From Adiantum capillus-veneris (taxonomy: Eukaryota; Streptophyta; Polypodiopsida; Polypodiales; Pteridaceae), in assembly GCA_014529385.2 (NCBI GenBank), contig CM043960.1, positions 29,233,396 through 29,297,395 of the forward strand: DNA of 64,000 bases, given 5' to 3'. Shown one piece after another: positions 11,181-22,513 of this stretch. Position numbers and translations under genes: made by a program. Positions within the stretch are counted from its first letter, which is position 1. Each line of letters begins with the position of its first letter. The notes beneath the pieces are model-generated. The model saw only the letters and a list, made by a program, of their open reading frames with translations. It searched no databases and had not been told where the DNA came from.

Positions 11181-11251
<71 letters not shown>
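11181..11251. repeat. (GA)n microsatellite, about 71 bp
   Basis: Uninterrupted AG dinucleotide run starting right at the end of the gypsy A LTR. ORFs through it encode only Ser-Leu or Arg-Glu repeats and are not genes. 11252-11592 holds nothing I can support. Confidence 0.95.
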
Positions 11252-11254
<3 letters not shown>

Positions 11255-11592
11255 AGAGCATGTTGGACTGAGGAACTTTTCTTAAATTTCTAGAGTGTGT
11301 GTCCAGAATGTGTGCTCTTAGGCATCTTATGCCTGATTTGCAGCTTATCATATAAGCATACAACAATCTGCTTGTATGACGCTCTTATCGAGAGAGGCAA
11401 CAGAAAACACAAGTCAAATCTTGACCATCTACCATGTATGGGTCGTGACTGTATGAGGATGACTTGAATATGGCACTTTGCTGATGAATATAGTCAAAAT
11501 TTTAGGTTCTTTTTAGTGGTGTTGTGCGTTAACAACAACCAAAAATTTAAACAATCAAGAACTTAATTTGTCCGTGACAGAGTGTCTGGTGT

Positions 11593-12573
11593 GCATTATA
11601 AAATTTCGGAGGTCATTTGGAGGGCCTTGTAAGAAATTGTATTTCTCTCTCTAGAAATTTTTTTTAAAATGCACTTGCACCTTGTGAGTACGTCCAAAAG
11701 GACAACCAGACACTCTAAAAAGTAGATTTATATTCCCAATCGTCCTTGAAAACGGTCACTTTTTTATTTAATGCGAGCGTCTTTTTCAGGAGGCAGGTGC
11801 AACGCATTCAATGCAGCTTACGTAAGTCACAAACTGTCAAATAGTGATAGATTTTGAGGCTTTTGACACCACCAATGCGTCCAGAACGCCAAAATACCCT
11901 AAAAACGAATGTCTATTTGTCTCATTGACATCCGGAGAGGCAAAAAATGTCAAAAAACCCCAAAAAATGGGCTTTTTACTTAAGGCGCGCGAGGAGGCAT
12001 TCTAAAATTCTAGAATGCCCCCCTGCGTGCCCTTAGTACAAAGCTCCTTTTAGTTATTTTTGGACACTTATCTTTCAAGAAAGCCCTTTTTTAGAGGTTT
12101 TTTGACATTTTCCTCTCAAAAAGCTCCCTAAATTTTGAAATGCCCCCTCGCGCGCCGTTAGTAAAATGTTCGTTTAGGGGTTTTTAACATTTTTTGTCTC
12201 TTTGGATGTCGGAGCGAGGCAATTGGACATTCATTTCTGGGATATTTGGGCGTTCCGGACGCATTGACAGTACCAAAAGTTTCAAAATCTTCCACCTCTT
12301 GATAGTTTTGTGACTTTTTGAGTTCTAGTGATGACGTAAGCCATATCAAATGCACCGCATCTACCTTCTAAAAAAGGTGCTTGCATTAAATGAAAGAGAG
12401 TGATCGCCTTCAAGGACCACTAGATTATTAAATGAGGAGAGGGACACCTTTTATAATTTTGTTAATATCAATCTATTTTTCTACGTAACGTAGGCTCTTC
12501 TCTGATTGGAGGAGCTTATTTTCCTCTCTCTTCCAAAAGGCCCTCCAAAAGACTTCCAAAATCTCCTAATGAT
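11593..12573. mobile_element. Long imperfect inverted repeat (foldback / MITE-like)
   Basis: The left arm (about 11593-12000) pairs with the reverse complement of the right arm (about 12135-12573) over roughly 400 bp. Matching blocks from outside in: GGAGGTCATTTGGAGGGCCTT with GGAAGTCTTTTGGAGGGCCTT; CCTTGAAAACGGTCAC with CCTTGAAGGCGATCAC; TTTAATGCGAGC with TTTAATGCAAGC; CAATGCGTCCAGAACGCC with CAATGCGTCCGGAACGCC; GGCGCGCGAGG in both. Identity looks like 70-80%. A 12-bp perfect inverted pair (AGAGTGTCTGGT at 11579-11590, its complement at 11705-11716) lies at the left edge. No transposase ORF. A Mutator-like or foldback DNA element is likely; a proto-miRNA hairpin is an alternative. 12574-12815 shows nothing further. 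Confidence 0.7.
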
Positions 12574-12815
12574 AGTGGAAGCATAATCTCTGAAGCGATG
12601 GAATTGATGCCACCTGGTTAGCATGCCTTGCATATGGATTGTTAAGCCATTGGCGAGAGTGATGGCCTTAAACGTGAGAGCCAAAACCGTTAGTGCCTTG
12701 CACAGTCTAAAAACTGGTGATATTCCCTACTTTCTCAGTTCCCCGAAGCCGTGCTTCATATAAAATTGCCAAAGCAGTTTGCTTTGCACAATGACAGTAA
12801 CTGCCAAGTAAAGTG

Positions 12816-13387
12816 TGTTAAGTATAGAGCCTGATTTACCCCTTGTAATTTTCTATGGTAAAAACGCACATTTGTAAGGCCCCCATTATGAGGAGAAGGG
12901 ATCGTGCATGAAGAAAAATAACTCGCCGGAAAATAAAATCACTCGCCGGAATATTCCTTTTCGCCGGAATATTATGGACGAACGTCGGCCGATCAATCAG
13001 TTGGCCGCTGGCCGGTGGTCGAAAGTCAATGGCCAGCGGCCTGTGGCCGAATTCAAACGCAGACTTGTCTTCTCAAGGGCGGCCACACATGGGCAGATTG
13101 GAGGGTCCGATTTGGACTTATCTACACAAGGGCGGCTACACATGGTTGCCTCTCATGAGAGAGAGGGCAACCCTTTTGGCCTATAAAAGGAGGCCATTTC
13201 TACACACATTGCATAGTGTGAAGTTGATGCAACAAGGTGGGTGTGAGGTGGTGAGAGTGAAGCAAGGCGGGAGCTCCAAAAGGGTACAATCCCTTTGTAA
13301 CCTACTTCTTGTTTTGAAGTACTAAAGCCATTGAGTGGCTGCTTTCCCGTGGACGTAGCCCACATTGGGTGAACCACATATATCGTG

Positions 13388-13434
<47 letters not shown>

Positions 13435-13514
13435 ATCTCTTGTGTGTGAAATCTATCTCTCTCCATTAGGTAATCTACTCAAATATCTATTTAGCTACGT
13501 CATATTTTCTAACA
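12816..13514 (+). repeat. 5' LTR of copia E1 (699 bp)
   Basis: TGTTAAGTATAGAGCC... to ...TTCTAACA. TATAAAAG at 13182-13189 is the likely promoter TATA box. Contains a (CT)n run at 13392-13433 and a G+C-rich stretch with repeated GGCCG(G/C)TGGCC-like words near 12990-13060. It differs from the 3' LTR mainly by changes in these two repeat zones. Confidence 0.92.
13392..13433. repeat. (CT)n microsatellite in E1 5' LTR
   Basis: About 42 bp of CT. The matching tract in the 3' LTR (18192-18260) is about 69 bp, so the tract has changed length since insertion. Confidence 0.95.
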
Positions 13515-13516
13515 AC

Positions 13517-13527
13517 TGGTATCAGAG
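13517..13527 (+). promoter_or_regulatory. tRNA-iMet primer-binding site (copia E1)
   Basis: TGGTATCAGAG two bases after the LTR end; complementary to initiator-Met tRNA. Confidence 0.9.
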
Positions 13528-13587
13528 AAAGGTTTTCTCGTAGCTAAATTATCTCAAGGAAAGGATTCCTTGAATTGAGTGGGAGTT

Positions 13588-14400
13588 ATGGCGGAGGAAG
13601 GGAAGCTCAAGATTGAGAAGTGCAATGGCAGAAACTACCAACATTGGAATATGCAAATTGAAGACTATCTCTACCAAAAGGACCTCTATTTTCCACTAGG
13701 AGGTCTTGCAAAGAAGCCCGCAATAGATGAAGCATGGATTGTCCTTGATCGAAAGACGCTGGGAACAATTCGGTTAAGCTTAGCGTCAATGGTGGCCTTC
13801 AACGTTTTGGAGATGAGACCACGGAGGACTTGATGAAGTCACTTGATGACTTCTACGAGAAACCATCGGCATCCAATAAGGTATTTCTCATGAAGTGCTT
13901 GTTCAATCTAAAGATGGCATAGAATGGTTCAGTTGCAGAACACCTAAATGACTTTAACACAAACATAAGTCAACTTCGATTAGTGAAAATCAATATCGAT
14001 GATGAAGTGCAAGCTCTCCTTATACTATCATTTTTACCGAATAGTTGGGACAGCCTTGTGATGGCTGTAAGTAATTCTATTTTTGGCACAAATACTCTTA
14101 AGTTTGATGATGTTGTGGGTGTTCTCCTAAGCGAGGAAATACAAAGGAGAATCACAGGAGAATCGTCAAGTGCTACACTGTCAGTGGAAACAAGAGGAAG
14201 GCCTTAGGAGAGGTTCAAAAACCAAAAGAGTCGTGATCACTCAAGGCGGCGCAAGTCACGCATAAAGTCAGTTCTTGAATGTTGGAACTGCGGCAAGAAG
14301 GGCCACGTCAAGAAGGATTGTTGGTCCAAGAAGAAGAAGGAGACAAAGTCTCAAGACAACAAGCCAACAAGCCAACATGGGAGGCCAATGTGGTAGGTAA
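13588..14400 (+). pseudogene. copia E1 gag
   Basis: Starts ATG at 13588 (MAEEGKLKIEKCNGRNYQHW), a typical copia gag N-terminus with the NY.HW motif. A frameshift near 13810, a stop at about 13920, another at 14205 and later frame changes break it. The nucleocapsid zinc knuckle is readable near 14281-14322 as CWNCGKKGHVKKDC (C-x2-C-x4-H-x4-C intact). Gag packages the RNA into particles. Upstream in-frame codons before 13588 are not needed, because the ATG sits at the usual distance after the primer site. Confidence 0.88.
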
Positions 14401-17400
14401 AGTAGAGCAAGATGCTCTAATTCTTTCATTAGACAATGTGTCTAATTCCTGGATAGTAGATTTCGCGGCTTCATTCCATGCGACATCACACAAGCAACAT
14501 TTCCAAGATTACACCAAAGGTAATTTTGGGTATGTATACTTGGGAGATGATGAAGCTTGTGAGATTGTCGGCAAAGGTACAGTTTCTGTCAAAATTGCTA
14601 ACGGAAATTAATGGAAGCTTAAAGATGTTAGGCATGTTCCTTCTCTTCGGAAAAATTTGATCTCTACAGGACAATTGGAGGATGAAGATCACAACATTGC
14701 ATTCCGAAACAAATGGTGGAAGATCTCAAAGGGATCTTTGGTGGTTGCCAAGGGAGAAAAGGTCGGTACACTTTACTTGTGTCCTGTTAGCACGCAACCT
14801 TCAGCTTATGTAGCAACTACAGAAGTTGACAGTGCGGTGTGGCACTACCGGCTTGGGCATATGAGTGCCAAAGAAATGCAAATCCTTCAAACAAAAAAGC
14901 TTCTACCAAGTTTGAAAGAAGTGGACTTAGAGTTCTGTGAAGATTGTGTTTATGATAAACAAAAGAGGGTAAAAATTCAAAAATCAGGAAATGAAAGAAA
15001 AAATTAAAAACCTGAATTGGTTCATTCTGATGTTTGGGGTCCTGCAAGTACACCATTACTTGGTGGCTCATCGTACTATGTAACATTCATAGACGATGCG
15101 ACTAGAAAAACATGGGTTTATGTCATGAAGAATAAGTCCGATGTGTTTTCCATATTTCAAAGGTGGAAAGCCTTTGTGGAGAATGAAACAGGTACCAAGG
15201 TTAAATGCCTCAGATCAAACAATGGAGGTGAATATTGCAGCCAAGCTTTTGAAAGATTTTGTGCTAGCAATGGCATTTGGAGGAAAAGGACAACTCCAAG
15301 GACACCTCAACAAAATGGGATTTCGAAAAGGATGAATAGGACAGTCATGTAGCGAGCACGAAGCATGTGGCTACATGCAGGCCTACCGTTTGAGCTTTGG
15401 GTGGAAGCTGTAAGTATGTCTGTGTACTTAATCAACCGGTCACCCTCAATGGCATTGGATGGGGGAGTTACAGAAGAGGCATGGACAGGTAAACCGGTGA
15501 ATTATGCATTTCTCAAAGTGTTTGGGTGTGAGTCTTTCATGCACATAGATAGAAGCCTAAGATCAAAGCTAGATGCAAAGTCCAAAAAGTGTTTCTTCTT
15601 GGCTATGGAGAAGGTGACTTTGGGTATTGCCTATGGAATCCTAAAGATGGTAAAATTTTAAGGAGTAGGGATGTAATTTTTATCGAACAAAATATGTACA
15701 AAGATTACTTGGAAAGAAAACAAACAAAAGAAACAGGTGATGAGTACATGGAGCTTGAGGACGGTGAAGACTCAAGGACTACAAACGATGACAATGTGCA
15801 ACAACGTCAACCAAATGAGGAGCCTCAATCTATTCCCCGAAGATCTACAAGAGCAAGTAGACCTCTAGAAAGGTTTATTCCTTCCTTCAACCATCTCTTG
15901 ATCTCAGATTCTGGAGAGCCGAAATCATACGAAGAATCTATGCAACACAAACCCAAAGAAGAATGGACTAAGAGCATTGAAGTGGAGATGGACTCACTAC
16001 ATCGCAACCAAACATGGGAGTTGGTTGAGTTGCCTAAAGGTAAGCGGGCACTTCAAAACAAATGGGTGTACAAGCTGAAGGAAGAAGAAGGTGGGAAGAA
16101 AAGGTACAAGTCTACGCTTGTGGTAAAAGGATTTTCTCAAAAGAAAGGTATTGACTTCAATGAAATATTTTCTCATGTTGTAAAAATGAATTCAATTAAG
16201 CTTGTCTTAAGCCTTGTGGCTGCTCATGATTTAAATCTCGAGCAAATAGATGTAAATACGGCATTCCCTCACGGTGACTTAGAGGAGGAAATTTACATGC
16301 TTCAACCAAAGGGGTATGAAGTAAAAGGTAAGGAGAAAATGGTTTGCATATTAAAGAAGAGCTTGTATGGTCTAAAGCAAGCATCAAGACAATGGTACTT
16401 GAAGTTTGATCGATGGATGTTGGATCATGGATTCACAAGATCCAACGCAGATCACTGCATCTACACGAAGAATTTGGGAGATGGGATATTCATCATCCTA
16501 ATGTTGTATGTTGATGGCATGTTGATTGCAAGTGTTAACATGTAAGACATCAAAGACCTAAAAGAGGAGCTGTCTAAATCTTTTTCAATGAAATATTTAG
16601 GTGTTGCAAAGAGGATACTTGGTATGAGAATATCAAGGGACAGGACGAAGAAGACAATAAAGCTATCTCAAGAGGATTACATCAAGAAGGTACTAGAAAG
16701 GTTTGCAATGCAAAATGCAAAACCAGTTTCTACACCTTTGGCTGGTCACTTTAAACTAACGAAGGATATGTGTCCAAAGACACAAGAGGAGATAGCCTAT
16801 ATGTCTAAAGTTCCATATGTTGCAGTGGTAGGTTTTCTAATGTATGCTATGGTCTGGACAAGGCCAGACATTGCACATGCAGTGGGAGTTGTGAGTAGGT
16901 TCATGGACAACCCAGGTAAAGAGCATTGACAAGTTGTGAAGTGGATACTTAGATATCTAAAAAGGACAACAACAAATGCTTTGTATTTTGGGGGAACTGA
17001 TATTTTTCTTCAAGGGTATGCTGATGCAAATATGGCAAGTGACAAAGATACTCGAAGGAGCACTATGGGCTATGTCTTCACAGTTGGAGGCACAGCAGTA
17101 AGCTGGGATTCAAAGCTGCAGAAAGTGGTCTCACTTTCTACCACGGAAGCAGAGTATGTAGCAATGATGGAGGCAAGCAAAGAAATTTTGCGGCTTCACA
17201 AATTCTTAAAAGAGCTTGGATTCAAACAAGACAATTGTGTCTTGTACATTGATATCCAAAGTGCTATCCATATTGCGAAGAACTCAGCCATTCATTCAAG
17301 GACAAAGCACATTGAGGTGAGATATCACTTCATACGCACTCTTTTGGAAGAGGGACAGCTAAAGCTAGGAAAGGTGCATACAAGTGAAAATCCTGCAGAA

Positions 17401-17472
17401 GACATGTTTACAAAGGTGGTCAACAAGGAGAAGTTGAGCTTTTTCTCATCTTCAATCGACATTCGAGGATAA
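14401..17472 (+). pseudogene. copia E1 pol (protease, integrase, RT, RNase H)
   Basis: Protease at about 14450: the DSGAS site reads DFAAS, so the catalytic triplet is lost. GAG-pre-integrase at 14820-14960 (H.RLGHMS...C..C). Integrase at 15010-15360 with SDVWGP and FIDDATRKTWVY, but RSNNGGEY replaces the usual D-N-G-G-E site and the third catalytic E is K (QQNGISKR). RT at 15990-16930: NKWVYKLK, KGFSQKKGIDF, KSLYGLKQASRQW, and LYVDGM in place of YVDDM. RNase H at 16970-17400 (GYADAN...STTEAEYVA). Stops at about 14611, 15005, 15351, 16545 and 16929. Four separate active-site changes make this a long-dead copy. Confidence 0.93.
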
Positions 17473-17532
17473 GAAGCCAGGATGGAAAGCAGTCACAAGT
17501 TTGGTTTGGAGTTCAGTCTCCAAGTGGGAGAT

Positions 17533-18187
17533 TGTTAAGTATGGAGCCTGATTTACCCCTTGTAATTTTTTGTAGTAAAAACACACATTTGTAAGGCCCC
17601 CATTATGAGGAGAAGCCATCGTGCGTGAATAAAAATAACTCGCCAAAAAATAAAATCACTCACCGGAAACCAAAATTTTCACGACCAATCTTGAACAAAG
17701 CTCGAGACTGGCTTCGCCGGAATATTATGGCCGGACGTCGGTCGGAAAGTGGTAGGAAAACGGCTGGCCGGTTGGCCGATTGGCTGGTGGCCAATAGTCA
17801 ATGGCCGGTGGCCGGTGGTCGAAAGTCACTGGCCGATGGCCGCCGGTAGCCAAATTCAAAGCGGACTTGTCTTCTCAAGGGCGGCCACACATGGGCGGAC
17901 TGGAGGGTCCGATTTGGACTTATCTACACAAGGTCGGCTACACATGGTTGCCTCTCATGAGAGAGGGTAGCCCTTTTGGCCTATAAAAGGAGGCCATTTC
18001 TACACACATTTCATAGTGTGAAGTTGATGCAACAAGGTGTGTGTGAGGTGGTGAGAGTGAAACAAGGCTGGAGCTCCAAAAGGATATAATCCCTTTGTAA
18101 CCTACTTCTTGTTTTGAAGTACTAAAGCCATTGAGTAGCTGCTTTCCTGTGGACGTAGCCCACATTGGGTGAACCATGTATATCGTG

Positions 18188-18264
<77 letters not shown>

Positions 18265-18349
18265 CTATAATCTCTCGTGTGTGAAATCTATCTTTCTCCA
18301 TTAAGTAATCTACTCAAATATCTATTTAGCTACGTCATATTTCCTAACA
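17533..18349 (+). repeat. 3' LTR of copia E1 (817 bp)
   Basis: TGTTAAGTATGGAGCC... to ...TTCCTAACA, preceded by the purine-rich CAAGTGGGAGAT at 17521-17532. TATAAAAG at 17982-17989. Longer than the 5' LTR because of extra sequence near 17660-17740 and an expanded CT tract. Confidence 0.92.
18192..18260. repeat. (CT)n microsatellite in E1 3' LTR
   Basis: About 69 bp of CT, the counterpart of 13392-13433. Confidence 0.95.
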
Positions 18350-20129
18350 AAGTCTAAACAGGGAAAAACAAGAAAAACTTAAACTTGGCTAACCTGGTTA
18401 TTGTTCCAGCAACCAATTGTCAGGAAATTTGGGAGGAAAAACTCATTCCAAAACGGCCCATAGCCATATCTGCACAGATGCCCTCGTATTCATAATGAAA
18501 TAACCTGCAATATGAAATAACCTCCAAACACCTTGCTTATTCCTTCCCCATTTTGTATGCTCATAACATAAGCCAAATGTGGCCAGCTTCAGTGTAAGAT
18601 GTATAAATTGAAGCCTTGCTTCATAGAACTATGTCTGGCCTCATTGTCAACAAATGCTATTGATGACAGATGTCATAGCAAAGCGAGTCGACCTTGTCAA
18701 TCATGCATAAAAAATCGACCATGTTGAATTGTAAATGTAAGTAAAAAATAGTAGAACACGTACAAGTTAACGCTTCTCACACCTGCCTAGTTCTATGAAT
18801 GATAGCCATGATCATTCATTTTGTTGCATACGAGAGTTATCAAGCACATGCTCAATAACTACTCTACTTCATGCTATCAAGGGCCTTGCCGAAAGACATG
18901 TTATTGAGAATCTTATGAGTGCTCAATAGTGAAAAAGATAGCTTAGTTCGCCTGCAGTTTAGCAAGTTGTATAGGCAGAGAAGTGACCTTGCACTAAATG
19001 CAGATAGAGTTAGAGTCATGCGCTTGTAAGCTGTGCTATTGCCAAGAAAGTCAATGGCCAATGTAAGCTATGGAGTTGTGCTCCTCTGTTGAGGAAGACC
19101 CAAATCGAGAAACAAATATGGTTGTTGCATCAAAAGATGCTTGCTAAGGATCATAAACCTGGTTGATTAGCCTTGCTGACCAACATCATGAAATAATAAT
19201 TAATGATTGTCCTTGCCGAGCACCTTGAGTGGACAAAGCATAGGCCTTGCCTGACACAAGGTTAGTTACCCTAGAGGTGGTGCTTTGGATTGAAACCACC
19301 AAATTGTAGGTTTGATCCTCTATATGAGCTCGGGGATCAAAGTGTTGGCAATCACATACTGTTGAATGATACCTGTGTATGGATTTGTGCTCCTTGCAAT
19401 ACCAATCATAGCTGGACGGACCATTATTTCTAGGCAACTATGCCACCCTTCATAAACTATGAGGGTAATCAACTGAGAAAAAACAAATATAAAGAGGTTA
19501 CCTTGAGTCCCTTCTCATAGAAAACTTTGAAGCTCAGTTGCAAGATAGTGTACGTGAAGCCATGCATCACCAATCACGTGTTGAACTTTACCGAAGCCTT
19601 GAGTTTCAAAATCTTTTCCGTATTGAAGATCTTTGTACCCCACTATCTGCATGTCCTTGGATGCACCGTGGATGCGAGTTGCATGTGACTTGGTCAAGTT
19701 CGCATGGCTTGATTGGGCCCGGATATTGGGACCGTGGGCCAAAACCCTTAGTAAGGTAGGGCAAAATAAGGAAATTTTTATATGAAAAAAAACTATATTG
19801 TTTGTTGCCGCCGCCATGGCTGACTGTGCAGGTAGGAAGGCAGTGTTCACGCCTGTGTGGTCCTCTTGCGACCGTGCAGCAGAGATGAAGTTTGCTGCGA
19901 TAGCCAGTGTGGAGTCGTAGAACCTCTCCATGGCCTCTCTCATGCAGGTCGAAGTCGGCCCCTCCTCCCGCTAAGCGGGCTTGCTTGCGTGCCGATAATC
20001 TCTCCTTGTGGCCTCTGCATTCCCGCCTAGCAAGAGCGTATGCACACGCTAGGTGCCTTGGCCCTAACTTCTTGCATAGCCGCCTTGATCACTATGGATT
20101 GCCCTATATGCATGTGCGTTCTCCAACTG

Positions 20130-20133
<4 letters not shown>
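18350..20133. other. Unassigned sequence between elements
   Basis: No gene can be supported. A minus-strand frame of 142 codons (19943-19515) follows the LTR-like unit at 20282-20438 by about 340 nt and could be the start of that element's gag, but no family motif is visible. A minus-strand 83-codon frame at 19437-19186 is also unrecognised. Confidence 0.35.

Positions 20134-20184
<51 letters not shown>
20134..20184. repeat. (GA)n microsatellite
   Basis: About 51 bp of GA; reading frames through it are low-complexity Arg-Glu repeats. Confidence 0.95.
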
Positions 20185-20187
<3 letters not shown>

Positions 20188-20281
20188 CTCCGATGCAAGA
20201 GAGAGAGAGGCCATGCCTCTATTTGAGATCGAAAGAGCAACTGAGAGATACCTTTCCCCCTTCCATGGCTCCTCTCCCCTA

Positions 20282-20438
20282 AGCTCTAATACCAGTGAAA
20301 GGGCAAGGGGACTGGAACATGCTCATCACCACCCAACCATGCCCTATATAGGCCCTTGGCCTTCTAAATATAGGGACCCCCTTGACTGCATGTCCATTCT
20401 GGCCCTTGGCCATGCCTGGTCCTACCATTGTCTTGACA
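20282..20438 (-). repeat. Short LTR plus degenerate primer site (minus strand)
   Basis: On the minus strand, a block beginning TGTCAAGACAATGG (20438) contains CCTATATAGGGC as a TATA-like site and ends CCCTTTCA (20296). It is followed by TGGTATTAGAGC, one mismatch from the initiator-Met primer site (TGGTATCAGAGC). The inferred LTR is about 143 bp. No second copy is visible to the left, so this is a solitary 5' end of a copia-like or TRIM-like element. Confidence 0.5.
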
Positions 20439-20547
20439 GGTAAAGCAAAGCACTTATTTAGAATGCACCTCAAGAATGAAGATTTTAGGTCAAAATGGAC
20501 CTTTTATATGAATTTGACTCATTCATACGTCTACTAGCAAAGACTGT

Positions 20548-21039
20548 GACATTTATGACATATAGAAAATTGATGGCACTAATTTTCAGCTTTGGAAGAA
20601 CCAAATGCATGATGTGCTTGTCCAAAAGAAACAAAAGTTACCTATTGCCTATGCAGCTAGAGTTGAAGATATGCACATGACTCAGTTTCAGTGGGAGGAG
20701 CTTGATGAGCTATGCAGGTTAGATTGCACCTTGGTGAGTCACTGTACTTTTTAGTGTTAGAATGAGACTCTTGCTCATGCTTTATGGTAGAAATTATGCG
20801 ACACTTACAAAAAGGATACGGATACCAATAAGGTTTTCCTGATGCGAAAACTTTGCAACCTGCGTATGAAGGAATCAACTAGCGCTGCCAACCATATCAA
20901 TGATTATGATTCTCTTTTTGCCAAGATTCGTGCACAGCACATGACCATTGATGATGAGATGAAAGCAATCTTTTTTCTTTGTTCATTGCGACCCTCTTGG
21001 GATATCTTTTCCACAGCTGTTAGTAACTCTGCTACTAAT
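20548..21039 (+). pseudogene. copia D gag, first part (split by chromovirus F)
   Basis: The frame reads KIDGTNFQLWKNQM, VLVQKKQKLP and FQWEELDELC, then MRKLCNLRMKE and LPSW-like LRPSWDIFSTAVSNS, all standard copia gag landmarks and similar to the H and I gag. Stops and frame breaks occur near 20750-20790. The frame halts at ...SATN exactly where the LTR of element F begins (21040) and resumes at 29094 with GMLKYNDVTSALLSKE. No LTR of D can be identified upstream. Confidence 0.8.
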
Positions 21040-21731
21040 TGTAATGGAAATGGCCTATAAACTTTGAGAGTAGCGGAATTAGGAAATTAGGTGAAGCACT
21101 TTTGTGAGATTACTTTGTGATCATAGCGGGTGAACTTACTTGATGGTAGCAACGTAAACATGGTACTTAGTTAACTTGGCATGAACAATACTTTTGCAAG
21201 AGAGAGAGAGAGTTTAGTAAACATGACAATAGTTGAGGACCGGATTCATACGGAGTTGGTCCCCCCTCCAATAGGCATTTGTATTATAGTTTCTCCCATC
21301 AAGAGAGACTTGGTACAATACAATCTTTGTGTTCCTTGTGACCTAGGTGATGCAATGAAGATGGAAAACTTCATGCATCACAGGAATAACATAAACTTTG
21401 TATAAAGCATTAACTATCTCAAGCCTCAGTTCCAAGGCCTCAAACACCTTCGAAGGTGGAGAGAGCTAGCGGGGAATGAGGGTAGGGAAGAGGAAGAAGC
21501 AAGATTCCATAGGAGAAATAAATAGCTCCTCACTTATCATCACTCTTCTTGCTAGCATACATAATAGCATAGTAATGAAGATGGAGAAAACGGTAAGCTT
21601 AAGCATTGAAGCATGGCTCTTGGTTGGATTTGCATAGCCAAGAGTGTTGGTGTAGGCTCTCACTTCTCACAAGCTTGGAGAAGGACATGGAGTTCCTCAA
21701 CTTTCACCAAGTGAGAATGAATCCACAAAAT

Positions 21732-21819
<88 letters not shown>

Positions 21820-22513
21820 CCCCCATCCATAGGAAGCTTCTCAAGCAACTTCCTCATTAAGTGTGTAGGGTCTCTTTTTGACTCAATCATCTTACCCCCC
21901 ATGCATAGGAAGCTTCTCAAGAAACTTCCTCATTAAGTATGACAAGTACCTCAAGTACCTTAGTCATCAAGCATGACAAGCACCTTAGGTGGAGTTCCCA
22001 CTTCAAGCTCAGCCCTAGCTTGCCTAAGGTCAAAGCCAATGTGTAGGTCGGGTTCCCACCTCAAGCACAACCCTAGATTGCTTAAGTTCAAAGACAAGTT
22101 TAGGTCGAGTTCCCACTTCAAGAACAGCCCTAGCTTGCCTAAGGTCAAAGGACTTTTAACACTAACCATCGGAGGTCTTTAATGAAGCTAATCCTAAGGT
22201 CTTTTAAGCTTCATTAGATGCACATTGTTGTTTGATAGAATGCCTCCTTTTGGACCCCTATTGAGATATAAACATCTTTCCTCTTGGTCCCCTGTTGAGG
22301 TAAGTCTAGAAGCATGCACATTTCTCTTTGATAGACCATCTCCTTTTGGACCCCTATTGAGATGTAACCATCTCTCCTTTTGGTCCCGTATGAGATAGGT
22401 CTAGAAGCACATTTCTCTATTCTAAATTTTGTTCCCGTTTATTCTCCCACATTAAATGATCGGTTTAATATGAGAAAATCATTTGGTAAAGTTAGATATT
22501 ATATTTTATGACA
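21040..22513 (-). repeat. 3' LTR of chromovirus F (1474 bp)
   Basis: On the minus strand it runs TGTCATAAAATATAATATC... to ...CCATTACA. It contains a long (TG)n tract (21734-21817) that is only about 14 bp in the other LTR. It also holds internal repeats: a block with CATAGGAAGCTTCTCAAG(C/A)A occurs twice (about 21830 and 21902), and a block of about 65 bp with TTCCCAC(C/T)TCAAG and AAGGTCAAAG occurs three times (about 21985-22150). Confidence 0.9.
21734..21817. repeat. (TG)n microsatellite in chromovirus F LTR
   Basis: About 84 bp of TG, against about 14 bp at 28380-28393 in the partner LTR. Frames through it encode Cys-Val or His-Thr repeats and are not genes. Confidence 0.95.

Larger units (their letters stand above)
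12816..18349 (+). mobile_element. Complete Ty1/copia element E1 (both LTRs)
   Basis: 5' LTR 12816-13514, primer site 13517-13527, gag and pol to 17472, purine-rich tract 17521-17532, 3' LTR 17533-18349. Flanks are AAGTG before and AAGTC after, compatible with a 5-bp target duplication with one change. The domain order protease, integrase, RT, RNase H is the copia order. Several catalytic residues are changed and there are many stops, so it cannot be autonomous. Confidence 0.93.

Noticed and set aside
21660-21936. Overlapping ORFs with Cys-Val and His-Thr repeats
   Set aside because: Products of the (TG)n tract inside the chromovirus LTR.
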